Below, piece by piece: positions 18,276-29,941 of a stretch of DNA of 64,000 bases; positions within the stretch are counted from its first letter, which is position 1; each line of letters begins with the position of its first letter. The notes beneath the pieces are model-generated. The model saw only the letters and a list, made by a program, of their open reading frames with translations, was not told the DNA's origin and did not search any database. The stretch comes from Aureococcus anophagefferens (Eukaryota; Sar; Pelagophyceae; Pelagomonadales; Pelagomonadaceae), in assembly GCF_000186865.1 (NCBI RefSeq), contig NW_008705585.1:278895-342894 (forward strand), in the 5' to 3' direction. Position numbers and translations under genes: made by a program.

Positions 18276-20707
18276 TCAGCCCCACACCTTGACCGTGTTG
18301 TCGAACGACCCGGAGACGACGCGCCGGCCGTCGGGGAAGACGGCGACGCCGTCGACCTAAAGCCAAGGGAGATCACACCCGAAAGAACAAGGACGCCGCA
18401 CCACACTGCATACGAAGTCCCGGACAGCGTCGCGACGCACTCGCCCGTGGCCGCGTCCCAGACCTTGACCTTCTTGTCGTCCGACCCGGAGACGACGCGC
18501 CGGCCGTCGGGGAAGACGGCGACGCTTGTGACCTAAAAAACCAGGAAGATCACACCCTAAAGAACCAGGACGCCGCACCAAACCGTTTTCTCATGTCCGC
18601 ACAGCGTCGCGACGCACTCGCCCGTGGCCGCGTCCCAGACCTTGACCGTGTTGTCGGACGACGCGGAGACGACGCGCCGGCCGTCGGGGAAGACGGCGAC
18701 GCTTGTGACCTAAAAAACCAGGAAGATCACACGCGAAAGAATAAGGACGCCGCGCCACACGGTATTCGAATGCCCGGCCAGCGTCGCGACACACTCGCCC
18801 GTGGCCGCGTCCCAGACCTTGACCGTCTCGTCGTCCGCCCCGGAGACGACGCGCCGCCCGTCGGGGAAGACGGCGACGCTCTTGACCTAAAAGCCAGGGA
18901 GATCACACACACAAGAAAAACAGAGAAGACGCCGCGCCACACGGTATTCGAATGCCCGGCCAGCGTCGCGACACACTCGCCCGTGGCCGCGTCCCACACC
19001 TTGACCGTTTCGTCGTACGACCCGGAGACGACGCGCCGGCCGTCGGGGAAGACGGCGACGCTCTTGACCTAAAAAAACAGGAAGATCACACGCGAAAGAA
19101 TAAGGACGCCGCGCCACACCGTCCCCGAATGCCCGGCCAGCGTCGCGACGCACTCGCCCGTGGCCACGTCCCACACCTTGACAGTCTCGTCCTTCGACCC
19201 GGAGACGACGCGCCGGCCGTCGGGGAAGACGGCGACGCTCTTGACCTAAAAGCCAGGAAGATCACACACACACAAGAGAAACAGCAGAGAAGACGCCGCG
19301 CCACACCTCCCCCGAATGCCCAGCCAGCGTCGCGACGCACTCGCCCGTGGCCGCGTCCCACACCTTGACCGTCTTGTCGCTCGACCCGGAGACGACGCGC
19401 CGGCCGTCGGGGAAGACGGCGACGCTGCTGACCTAAACGCCAGAGAGATCACAGAATCGCAGAAACAAGGACGCCGCGCCCCACGTTCTCCGAATGCCCG
19501 GCCAGCGTCGCGACGCACTTTTTCGTGGCCATGCCCCACACCTTGACCGCCTCGTCCTTCGACGCGGAGACGACGCGCCGGCCGTCGGGGAAAACGGCGA
19601 CGCTCCAGACCTAAAGACTGAAGTTCACACGCTAAAGAACGAGGACGCCGCGCCACACGCAATCCGATTGCCCCAGCGTCGCGACGCACTCGCCCGTGGC
19701 CGCGTCCCACACCTTCACCGTCCCGTCGTCCGACCCGGAGACGACGCGCCGGCCGTTGAAGAAGACGGCGACGCTGTTGACCTAAAAAAGCAGGGGAGAT
19801 CACACCCGAAAGAACGAGGACGCCGCGCCACACCCGCTCCGAATGCCCGGCCAGCGTCGCGACGCACTTGCCCGTGGCCGCGTCCCACACCTTGACCATC
19901 GCGTCGCCCGCCCCGGAGACGACGTGCCGGCCGTCGGGGAAGACGGCGACGCAGTGGACCTAAAGACGGAAGATCACACACACACAACACAAGAAAATCA
20001 GAGAAGACGCCGCGCCACACCGCCCCTAACCCAAATCTTCTGGGCGAATGCCCGGCGAGCGTCGCGACGCACTCGCCCGTGGCCGCGTCCCACACCTTGA
20101 CCGTGACGTCGTTCGACCCGGAGACGACGCGCCGGCCGTCGGGGAAGACGGCGACGCTTGTGACCTAAAAACCAGAGAGATCACACCCTAAAGAACCGGG
20201 ACGCCGCGCCACACCCGATTCGAATGCCCGGCCAGCGTCGCGACGCACTCGCCCGTGGCCGTGTCCCACACCTTGACCGTGTTGTCGTCCGCCCCGGAGA
20301 CGACGCGCCGGCCGTCGGGGAACACGGCGACGGCGAAGACCTGAAGACAAAAGATCACACACAGAGAAAACAGAGAAGACGCCGCGCCACACGTCATTCG
20401 AATGCCCGGCCAGCGTCGCGACGCACTCGCCCGTGGCCGCGTCCCAGACCTTGACCGTGTTGTCCTCCGACCCGGAGACGACGCGTCGGCCGTCGGGGAA
20501 GACGGCGACGCTCCAGACCTAAAAGACAAAAAATAACACACACACAAGAAAAACAGAGAAGACGCTGCGCCACACCCCCTTCGAATGCCCGGCCAGCGTC
20601 GCGACGCACTCGCCCGTGGCCGCGTCCCACACCTTCACCGTCCCGTCGTCCGAGTCCGACCCGGAGACGACGCGCCGGCCGTCGGGGAAGACGGCGACGC
20701 TCCAGGC
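18276..20707 (-). repeat. Tandem array of 14 exon-intron units, one WD40 repeat per exon
   Basis: Thirteen introns of 48-61 nt separate 14 WD40 exons; a further intron (20708-20763) joins the array to exon 1. Eleven exons are exactly 126 nt. The exceptions are 144 nt at 20021-20164, 132 nt at 20576-20707, 123 nt at 19659-19781, and the last (18276-18356), which ends after TVKVWG. Introns begin GTGTGG or close variants and end TTTAG or similar, all in phase 0 just after GHSxx. The near-identity of exons and introns alike shows repeated unit duplication or gene conversion. Confidence 0.93.
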
Positions 20708-23700
20708 CTAAGACGAAAGATCACACACGCAGAAAAACATAAAAAGAAGACGCCGCGTCACACCCCATACGCTTTCAGCCTCGCGAGCTCGGCCAACTTG
20801 GAGAGGTCCACGATCTTCAAAAACGGCATGAATCGCAGCTTCGCAGCGTCCACAGACACGCAGCTGCTTGTGTCCCAGATCGACTGCCTCACCTTTGGCA
20901 CCGCCGCCGCGGGGCTCTCCTGCTCGAACGTCTCCACGGCCACGACTTCCCCACCGCCGTCGCCGACCGCCAGTCGCTCCGCCACGCTCGAGTCCTCTTC
21001 ACGCTCCAAAATAAGGAGACGCGGAGGGATTTCACGCTCCAAAGCCGCGCCCGGCGCCGCGTCGGGCACCTCGCGAACGCCGTCGCCGCCCTTGTCCGCG
21101 TACGACGCCGGGCTCTCCTGCTCTATCGGCTCCACAGCCGCCACGTCCCCACTGTTCACAGCCGCAACTTCCCCACCGCCGTCCTCGACTGCCAGTCGCT
21201 CCGCCACGTTCGAGACCTCTTCTTGTTGCGTCGCCACCGCCTCAGCCGCCTCGTCGCGCGCCTCTCGAGCGCCGTTGCCGCCCTTGCCCTCGCAAAACGC
21301 GACGACGTCGTCCGCCGCCGTCTCCGAGCGGTCGAGTTTCGCGAGCTGCTCGTCGAAGCCCGTGTCCTCCTTGAGCTCCAGCCGCCCGAGGAACTCGAGC
21401 CAGCCGCCGGGCACGCGGTGGTTGACGACGGCGACGGCCAGCTGCGCGCGCGTCATCGCCCGGTACAGCCGCGACCGCGTCTCGAGGGCCGTCGCGTCGT
21501 CGACGGAGATGGCGTGGTCCAGCCCGGCGCAGATGACGACGAGCCGCTCGAGGCCGTCGATGTTGTCGACGGTGTCGACGACGAGCCACGCCGCCGACCC
21601 TTCGCGCCCGCCGCGGTCGCGCGGCAGCGTCGCGCTCGCCGTCGCCGCGTCGACGATCTCAAAGCTCCGCCCGAGCCGCTTGGCGAGCGCCACACAAAGC
21701 TCCTCGCAAAAGTCGGCGTCGGGGCAGACGACGGCGACGCGGTCGTCAAGGTCCATGCCGTGGAGCTGACGTCGGATGGACGCGATCGCCGCGTTTACCT
21801 CCTGCGCGTAGCGCTCGACGTCGTCGCCGTCGAAGAGCCGCGCCTCGAGCGGTGGGCCGTCGGACGCCGAGTGGCCCCGCGTCGCCGCCTTCTTCCCGGC
21901 CTCGAGCTGGAAGGCCGCGGCGCCCGCGACGATGCGTTTCGTCGAGCGGACCACCTCCTCGAGCGCGACCGTCGCGACCTCGGCAGATTCGGGCACGTCC
22001 GCGATCGACCGCACCAGTCCGGCCCCGTCCATGGTCGACGTCGCCTGGGACGCGTCGCCGAGGAAGAGAAAACGATCAGCGGCGACGCCGCGAATCGCCT
22101 CGCGCGCTTCCACGTCGCCGGCGAGGTGGTGCGCCTCGTCCACGACGGCGATGCCGTAGCGCTCCGTCTCCTCGACGCGGTCGCCGATGGCCAGGCGCTG
22201 CCGCCCGTCCGCCTCCTCGATGCGGATCTCGAGCGGACCGCGCTCAAAAGGGGCGACGAGCACGCGGACGCGGTCGGCGACGCGCCGCGCCGAAGTCCGG
22301 GACGCGACGACGAGCCACTTGACCACGAAGAGCGCCAGCGCGGTGTTCTTCGAGACAAAGAGCACCATCTGGTTCGCGTGGAGGACCTCGAGCGCGCGCT
22401 GGATCGCCACGAACGTCTTGCCGCCGCCCGCGGGCGCCAGGAGCAGCGCGTATTGCGCCACGCGCACGTCGCCGAGCTTCTCGCGCTGGTGCCGCGTGAG
22501 CTTCGTGAAGCGCATCATGCTGCTCGCGTAGCACTCGAGGAAGGCGCCGCGGTCGCAGCGGAGCGGCACGGCGTCCCCAGCGACGAGCGGTCGCTCCCAT
22601 AGCCCCTGCTTTGCGCCGCGGTAGAACTCTCGGCCGTCGACGAGGTCCTCCTTCTCGTAGCCGAGCCCCAGCAGCTCCTCGTCCGTCGCCGGCCGCGCAC
22701 TCGCCGGCACAGGGACCGTCGGCCGCCGGAACTGCGCTTGGTTTGCGTCGTGGTAGAACTCTCGGCCGTCGACGAGGTCCTCCTTCTCGTAGCCGAGCCC
22801 CAACAGCTCCTCGTCCGTCGCCGGCCGCCTGCTCGCTGGCACCGGGACTGTCGGCCGCTCGAACTGCGTCTGGTTTGCGTCGTGGTAGAACTCTCGGCCG
22901 TCGACGATGTCCTCCTTCTCGTAGCCGAGCCCCAACAGCTCCTCGTCCGTCGCCGGCCACCTGAATGCCGGTTCCGGGACTGTCGGTCGCTCGAACTGGG
23001 CCTCGTTCTCGTGGACGTAGAACTCGCGGCCGGAGGCTGTCTCGAGCTTCTCATAATCGAGTCCTGGCAGTTCCTCGTCCGTCGCCGGCCGCCGGCTCGC
23101 TGGCACAGGGACCGTCGGCCGCTCATTCCATCCAGCCCGATCGATGACGGAGAAGGGCCACCAGTAGGCGTACTCGTCGAAGTCGTTGGCGTCGAAGAGG
23201 AGGTAGGTCGAGTCCTCCGCGTCGTCCTTCTCGACGAGGAACGTTTTCCCCAGCGCGGCCTCCCAGTCGTCCGGCAGGCCCAGGGAGTCGTCGCGGGCCT
23301 CGAAGGCAGCCAGGACGCGCGCGCGGTCATCGCTCACGCGCACGCGCGTCCCGCGCGCAAGAGGGTGGAACGCGGCAGGGTGGAACGCGGCCAGGACGTA
23401 GAACTCGCGACCGGAGGTTGTCACGAGTTTCTCATATCCGAGTCCTGGCAGCTCCTCGTCCGTCGCCGGCCGCCGGCTCGCTGGCACAGGAACCGTCGGC
23501 CGCTCGAACTGGGCCTCGTCCAAGGGCTGGAGCTCGATGACGGAGAAGGGCCACCACTCGCCCATGTTGTCGGCATCCTCGTCGAAGTCCTCGGCGTCGA
23601 CGAGGAGGTAGGTCGAGTCCTCCGCGTCGTCCTTCTCGACGAGGAACGCTTTCCCCAGCGCGGCCTCCCAGTCGTCCGGCAGGCCCAGGGAGTCGTCGCG

Positions 23701-25020
23701 GGCCTCGAAGGCAGCCAGGACGCGCGCGCGGTCATCGCTCACGCGCACGCGCGTCCCGCGCGCACGAGGGTGGACTTCGGCCAGGACGTAGAACTCGCGG
23801 TCGGACGTTGTCACGAGCCTCTCGTACCCGAGTCCTGGCAGCTCCTCGTCCGTCGCCGGCCGCCGGCTCGCTAGCACAGGAACAATCGGCCGCTCGAACT
23901 GGGCCTCGTTCTCGTGGACGTAGAACTCGCGGCCGGATGTCGTCACGAGCTTCTCGAAGCCAAGCCCAGGCAACTCCTCATCCGTCGCAGCGCGTCGCCA
24001 GCGCGGCAACGCCCCGTTCAGCTTCTCCTCAAAACCACTCCCGAGAAGGATCTCGTCGCGCAGCGCGGCCATGGCCGCGACGTCGTCGATGCCGAGGCGC
24101 ACGCGCGCGCGGCCCCGCCAAAGGTAGACGTTGGCGACGCAGCATCCGGGCGGCAACGCCTTCGCCAGCGCCGCCTCCAAAATCGCGACGGAGCCGCAGG
24201 CGTCCATGACGCTCCCCCCGTCCGCGCGCGACAGCGTCAGCATCTGCTCGCTCTCGAGGTCCGGGCCGTCGAGGGCCCGCGCGAGCGCGTCGTCGTCGCC
24301 GCTCGCCGCGAGGACTCGATGGACTTCATACACCTGATGCGCGCCCGAGTCCTTGATCTCCTTGATGCTCTGGAACGTGAGCTGCAGCTCGCCGACGAAG
24401 CCGTCCACATCCACGTTGAGCTTGACGTCGCGGTAGCCCGACGTCCCGCCCCGCAGGTTGTCCTTGCACCGTAGAATTCTCAGCTCCTCGCCGCGCGCCG
24501 CGGCGCGTAGCTTCGAGATCGCCGCGTTGAAGTCGTTCGCCGTGCCGTAGACGCCGGTCGCTCGCTCGACGTCGACGACGCGCGCGACGTCGCCGTCGTA
24601 GTCCGCCTCGGCCTTCTCCTTGATGCGCAGCGTCCCCTTGCGCGGGCCTTGATAGTAGGCGCCGCCGGACTCCTTGACGGGCTGCTCGAGCGCCGCGTGC
24701 ATCGCCTCGGCGTGCTCGCTGGCCAGCGCGACGAGCGCCTCGACGGTCGCCCCCTCCGGGAGCGCGCACCGCGGCGGGTCCGCGGGAGAGAAGTCCGCCT
24801 GGAGCGCGGCGGTCGCCATGAGCAAATCATCCGCCGTACAGGTAGCCCACGCCGCATCGTAGTACGCTTTGACGTCCTGCTGCGCGTGGGAGATCACGTC
24901 CTTGAGTCCAGCTCGATCGCAATTCTTGACGTCGCGGCTGCCTCGTGGAGTCCGCGGCACGGCCCGCTCCACGTTGCTGCAGATGATCTGCACCTGGTCG
25001 ACGCTCGCGCTGGCGCCCAT
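18276..25020 (-). CDS. Giant RelA/SpoT-like, WW-like, SF1 helicase-like, 14xWD40 protein (15 exons)
   Basis: Exon 1 (25020-20764) codes 1419 residues; 14 small exons add about 579, total about 1998. Residues about 105-245 resemble a RelA/SpoT nucleotidyltransferase domain ([16 protein letters not shown], then ELQLTF). Residues 340-810 hold seven WW-like units ([14 protein letters not shown]...GREFYV...FERP), two of them interrupted by an SH3-like insert resembling a mind-bomb repeat ([15 protein letters not shown]...WWPFSVI). Residues about 830-1215 form an SF1-type helicase/ATPase: APAGGGKTF (Walker A), [41 protein letters not shown] Glu/Ala linker leads to WD40 units ([15 protein letters not shown]...TVKVWD), enough for two seven-bladed propellers. 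The combination suggests sensing plus nucleotide-driven switching, but function is unknown. It is divergent from METTL5, starts 168 bp apart. Confidence 0.85.
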
Positions 25021-25188
25021 GCTCGTTCCTGCGGGTTGGTCACAGCGGGCAGCGACGCGGTCCTGCTCCCATCATTCCAGAAGTCGCGGGCGCTGTAGAA
25101 ATGCGAATTGTTGAAGTGCAACATCTCAAGCTCTGCGGGCGACATGGTCCCGGCGCCGAGCTGATCGTCGTGCCAACGCCAACACACC

Positions 25189-25947
25189 ATGAAGGACTGG
25201 GAGCTCGAGGCGGCGCTGGCGGCGCTGGATCCCTTCGCGCCGGAGACGGCGAACTACGAGCTCGAGCAGTACAGCACGTCGGCGCACCTCGCGGCGCAGA
25301 TCGTGCTCTGCGCGGCGCGGAGCTTCGGCGACGTCGAGGGCCAGGTCGTGCTGGACCTGGGCTGCGGCACGGGCATCCTGAGCTGCGCCTGCGCCCTCGC
25401 GGGCGCGGCGCGCGTCGTCGGCGTCGACGTCGACGACACCGCGCTCGCGGCGGCCGCGGAGAACCTCGAGCGCTGCAGCTGCGAGGCCGACGTCGACCTC
25501 GTCCGCGGAGACGTGGACGCGGCGCCGCCCCTGCGCCTGGCCGCGGTCCCGGATATTTGTGTGATGAACCCGCCCTTCGGCACGCGGAACGTCGGCGTCG
25601 ACGCGCGCTTCGTCAGATTCGCGCTCGGCCGCGTGTCCTCCGCGGTCTACTCGCTCCACAAGAGCTCGACGCGGGCCTACTTCGTCGACCGCGCGCCCGA
25701 GTGGGGCGCGTCGGCGCAAATCGTCGCCGAGCTCAAGTTCGACCTGCCCAAGACCTACAAGTTCCACCGGGACGAGAGCCGCGACGTCCGCGTGGACCTC
25801 ATCCGCTTCGCCGTCGGCGGCGACGCGCTGCCGCCGCCGCCGCCGCCGCCGCCGCCGGGCCGGGGCAAGGGGGGCAAGGGCAAGGGGGGCGCGCGCGGCC
25901 GCGGCCGGGCGAAGGGCGACCAGCGGGGCCGCGGGCGGAGGCGATGA
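25189..25947 (+). CDS. METTL5: METTL5-like 18S rRNA adenine N6-methyltransferase
   Basis: Start MKDWELEAALAALDPF; 252 residues. After LEQYSTSAHLAAQIVL comes the SAM-binding motif VVLDLGCGTGILSCACAL, then VVGVDVDDTAL and the catalytic NPPF in VMNPPFGTRNVGVDARF. This set and order are specific to METTL5, which with TRMT112 makes one m6A in 18S rRNA. The core ends at VRVDLIRFAVGG. A poly-Pro run and a Gly/Arg/Lys-rich tail (GRGKGGKGKGGARGRGRAKG) follow; the animal enzyme lacks them and they may bind RNA. Single exon. Confidence 0.93.
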   Translation: MKDWELEAALAALDPFAPETANYELEQYSTSAHLAAQIVLCAARSFGDVEGQVVLDLGCGTGILSCACALAGAARVVGVDVDDTALAAAAENLERCSCEADVDLVRGDVDAAPPLRLAAVPDICVMNPPFGTRNVGVDARFVRFALGRVSSAVYSLHKSSTRAYFVDRAPEWGASAQIVAELKFDLPKTYKFHRDESRDVRVDLIRFAVGGDALPPPPPPPPPGRGKGGKGKGGARGRGRAKGDQRGRGRRR

Positions 25948-26106
25948 CGCCGCTAAGACGTCGCGGGAGGCGGCGTCCACTGGCAGGAACGACCCCTCGC
26001 GACGACCGCGGCAAATCGGAGCCCCTCGTTCTTATGCACAGGGTCTTGGTCCCTTTGGGGGCGTCCGTTCTTGGATCTTCTTGTTCTTCTTCTTGGGGGT
26101 CGGCGG

Positions 26107-29100
26107 CTAGAGCGCGGCCGCGGCCGCGGCGACGCGGGCCGCGGCGTCCTCGGCGAGGCCGTGGGGCGAGATGGACTCGTCGTCGTCCTCGCCGTCGTCG
26201 AGCGCGTCGAAGAGCGCGTTGAGCGCGGCCTCGAGCGCGGCCGCGGGCGCGTCCTTCGTCGCCTTGAGCACGGCGGGCCGGCACTTGCGGTCCAGGGCGG
26301 CCTCGAAGGCGGCGCAGGCGTCGGCCACGGCCTGCTCGTCGGCCGCGCGGTCCGGCGCGTTCTTGCGCGCGCGCGGCGGCGGCCGCGGCGCGGGCGCGGG
26401 CGCCGCGGTGGCCTTGGGCGGCGTCGCGTCGGAGCCGCGCTCCGAGCCCTCGGCGCGCTTCTTGTGGAAGGCGTCGCACTTGGCGACGAGGTCCCAGCCG
26501 ACCTTCTTCTGGAAGCGGTGGGCCATGGACCGCGCGAGGTCCTCCGCGTTCGCCGCCGCGTGCGCCAAATCGTCCGCGCGCGCGTGGCCCAGCGCCGCGG
26601 CGCGGAACGCGGCCGCGTTCTCGCGGACGACGCGCACGTCGCTGAGGAAGTGGCGCAGCGTCGGGTAGAGGCCGCCGTCGACCTTGGCGCGGACGACGGA
26701 CAGGTCCATGGGCGACTGGACGACCGCAAAGTACTCGGGCGACTCCTCGGGGTCGACGGGCCGCCAGAGCGCCTGGAGGCTCCGGTCCGCCTTGAGCTCG
26801 CGGAGCGCCGCGCGGAGGAAGACGCGCAGCTCGCGCAGGCAGTGCGCCTCCTTCTCGCCGGGCTCGCGCGGAGCCGCGGGGCTCGGCGCGGGCGACTCGT
26901 CGGCCTCCGACGGCGCCTTGTCCTCGTCGTCCTCCGCGGGCTCCTCCGCGGGCAGGCGCGCGGCCTCGAGGCCCGCGCGGAAGGCCGCGGCGACCTCGCC
27001 GAGGCCCAGGGCCCAGAAGGCCTCGCGCGCCTTCTTCGACGGCGCGGGCACGGCGACCTCGGCCGCGGCCGCGAGCGCGTCGGGCGCCGCGACGTCGTCG
27101 TCGTCGAGGGCCCCGCCGGCCGTCGTCGCGACGACGAGGAGCGCCTGGTCCTCGCGCGCCTCGAGGAGGAGGGCCCGGAGCGCGACTTTCGTCTGCGGAA
27201 GCGCGTGCGCCCACCACTCGTCGACGTCCGGGAGGAAGAGGACCTGGGCAGCACAAGAGTGATTCAACGTCGCTTCAACGTGGGTGTTCCGCGCGCGCGC
27301 GTTCCGGAAAACACATCCACGCTTCGAGACCGTTCCGAGAGATGATCGCTCGTCCAAAAATCAGCCGAAACGAGTGGAAAATGGCCGAGATCGGAGCCTT
27401 TGAAGTTGGGAATTTCGCTCTCTTGTGCTGCCCTGAAGAGCACCGCGCTACCCGCGCGGCCCGCGGCCGCGCGCGCGTCGCGGACGCGCGCCGCGAGCGC
27501 CGCGTCGGGCGCGAGGCCCGCCGCGCCGTCGCGGAGCAAGGCGCCCGCGCCGCCGTGCGCGATCGCCGCGCCGCCGCGCTCGAGCGCGTCGAGCACGGCC
27601 GCGGCGACGACGTCGCGGTCGCGCGGCGCCGCGGCGGAGAGCACGACGGCCCGGGGCCGCGCGAAGGCCGCGGCGCCGCGGCAGGGCGCGCGGTGCGCCG
27701 CGACGGCGTACCCAAAGGCCGTCGCGGGCGCGGCCNNNNNNNNNNNNNNNNNNNNNNNNNNNNNNNNNNNNNNNNNNNNNNNNNNNNNNNNNNNNNNNNN
27801 NNNNNNNNNNNNNNNNNNNNNNNNNNNNNNNNNNNNNNNNNNNNAGCGCCGCCTCGGCGCAGAGCGCCTTGAGGTCCGCGCCCGCGAAGCCGCCGCAGCG
27901 CTTCGCGAGCGCCTTCAGTAGGGGCGGCCGCGGCCGCGACGCGGGCGCCCAGGACGACGTGTGGAGCGCGAGGATGGCCTCGCGCTGGGCCGCGTCGGGC
28001 GCGACGAACTTGAGCTCGCGGTCGAAGCGGCCCGGCCGCCGGAGCGCGGGGTCGAGCGCGTCCGGCCGGTTCGTCGCGCCGATGACGACGACGTCGCCGC
28101 GGTCGCTCAAGCCGTCCATCAAAGCGAGGAGCGTCGCGACGACGGAGTGCTGGGCGAGCTCGCCGCCGCCGCCGCCGCGGCCGCTGCCCCGCGCGGGCGC
28201 GAGGCCGTCGAGCTCGTCGAAGAAGATGATCGACGGCGCCTTCGCGCGCGCCTCCTCGAAGAGCGTCGAGAGCGCGCGCTCGGCCTCGCCGACGTACTTG
28301 GAGAGGCAGTCGGCGCCGTTGCGGACGAAGAAGGAGACGCCGCCGGGGTGGGCCTTCTTCGCGGCCTTGTCGCCGGCCTTGCGCTGCGCGACGAGCTCCG
28401 CGGAGCACGCCTCCGCGAGCTGCCGCGCGAGGAGCGTCTTGCCCGTGCCCGGGGGCCCGTGGAAGAGGACGCCCCGCGGCGGCGCCACGCCGAGGGACGC
28501 GTAGAGGTTCGGGTGCTTGAGGGGCAGGAGCACCATCTCCTCGAGGGACTTGAGGTGGGCCTCGAGGCCCGCGACGCCCACAAAGGGCTTCGGCGCGGGC
28601 GGCGGGCCCCGGGGGCGCGCGTCGTCGTCGTCGTCGTCGTCGTCGCTGGAGCTGTCCTCGCCGACGGGCGCCGACGAGAAGAGGCGGTCCTTCTTCCGGT
28701 CCGACTTGGACCGCGGCTCCACGGAGCTGTCGGACGTCGAGAAGTAGGGGTTCGCGCGCCGCGGCGCGGACCGGCGGCGCCGGCCGCGGTCGCGGCGGTC
28801 GCGGCCGCCGCGCTCGGGCGAGTCCATGCCGTAGGTCGGCAGCTCCAGGTTCTCGCGGCGCCGGCCCCGCCGCTCCGCCTCCTCCTCGGAGTCGGCCTTG
28901 TAGCGGCCGCCGGACGTCGGGCTCTGGGGGCTCCGCGCGCGCTTGCGCTCGCGGGGGCGGCCCCCGAGGCCGTTGTTCGGCGTGTCGCCCGTGACGTTCA
29001 TGAGCGCCCGGGGCTTGGGCGCGCGCCGCGTCCGCCGCACGCCGTCGTCGTCGTCGTCGTCGTCCTCGCTCGACGACGACGCGCCCGCGAGCTTCCAGGG

Positions 29101-29437
29101 CGGGCTGTCGCCGGATTTTCGCGACGGCTTGAGCATGTCGAGGTCGCGCCGCCCGCGCTTCGGCGCCGGCTCGTCCTCGTCGACGGACCCGCGCCGCGGC
29201 CGCCGCGCCGCGAGCGGAGCCTCGGACTCCTCGGACGACGACTCGTCGGACGAGTCCTCCTCCTCCTCCTCCTCCTCGGCCTGCGAGCCCCGGCGCGGCC
29301 GCCGCAGGGCCACGGGCGGCTCGTCATCTTCCTCCTCGCTCGACGACTCGTCATCATCGTCGTCGTCGTCGTCGTCGTCCGCCTCCATGGCGGAGCCGCG
29401 GCGCGGCCGCCGCAGCGCCACGGGCGCCTCCTCCTCT

Positions 29438-29474
<37 letters not shown>

Positions 29475-29583
29475 AGTTGCCCGCGGAGCGCCGCGGCCGC
29501 GCGGCCGCGACGCTCTTGCGGCCGGTGCTCGACCGGCCGGCCGTGCTCGCGCTACCGCGCGAACCGCGGCGCGCGGGTGCCAT
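26107..29583 (-). CDS. ATAD2: ATAD2/Yta7-like AAA ATPase with bromodomain (interrupted by assembly gap)
   Basis: Start MAPARRGSRGSASTAG. A long acidic N-terminus carries four ALRRPRRGS-type motifs between Asp/Glu runs. The first AAA domain reads GVAGLEAHLKSLEEMVLLPL, FHGPPGTGKTLLARQLA, IIFFDELDGLAP and GATNRPDALDPALRRPGRFD. A gap of 109 N (27736-27844) removes the end of this domain. After it comes a degenerate second AAA-like part with VLFLPDVDEWWAHALPQTK, the WW seen in ATAD2. Then comes a bromodomain (YFAVVQSPMDLSVVRAKVDG). Exons are 29583-27444 and 27243-26107; the 200-nt intron is an introner. Such proteins bind acetylated histones and act in chromatin disassembly. Confidence 0.9.
27244..27435 (+). 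mobile_element. Introner element, family 1, copy 2 (192 bp)
   Basis: Same ends as copy 1 (CTGGGCAGCACAAG / CTTGTGCTGCCC). The flanking 8-mers AAGAGGAC (27236-27243) and AAGAGCAC (27436-27443) differ at one base. Host gene on minus; the donor GT is taken from the right-hand duplication copy and the acceptor CAG from the element. Splicing yields GRAGSA-VLFLPDVDEWW, exactly the conserved ATAD2 sequence. Confidence 0.92.
27736..27844. other. Assembly gap (109 N)
   Basis: A run of N inside the ATAD2-like gene. The frame on each side codes for ATAD2-like sequence, so the gap hides part of the first AAA lid region, and its true length is unknown. Confidence 0.99.
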
Positions 29584-29941
29584 CTTTTGTTTCGATTGCT
29601 TCAGGTGATTGCTTCAGGTGTGTTATAATTCTCACTTGCGTCGTTTCAACGTGTCGCGCGCGCGTGCAGGGGCCTCTTTTATCGGCGCCCACCTCCCAGA
29701 CAATTTGAAGCTCTCGGACAACGGCACCGAGCGCGGCGGCGGCGCGCCGCTCCCGTCGTAGTCGAGCGTGAGCCTGCAAGAGGCCTGCTTGGCCTGATTC
29801 GACCGTGCTCATGAGCCTAAACCCCCACTCTAGCCACGCATCATGCGCCATCGCCCGACAAACGAAACAAACCACAGCGATTATGTGCATTTGCTCGGCG
29901 CGCGTCCGCCGGGCGCGCGAGAGACGCGGCTCGCGGCGCTC
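29584..29941. other. Intergenic upstream of the ATAD2-like gene
   Basis: Includes a short direct repeat ATTGCTTCAGGTG (near 29597 and 29609) close to the start codon. No gene was seen. Confidence 0.5.

Noticed and set aside
18276..20763. Regular repeats of about 180 bp considered as CRISPR or satellite DNA
   Set aside because: Units encode WD40 repeats in one continuous splice frame; no short identical repeats with unique spacers.
24070..24720. RelA-like domain read as a bacterial toxin or stringent-response gene
   Set aside because: It is the N-terminal part of a large intron-containing eukaryotic gene, with no antitoxin neighbour and no hydrolase domain.
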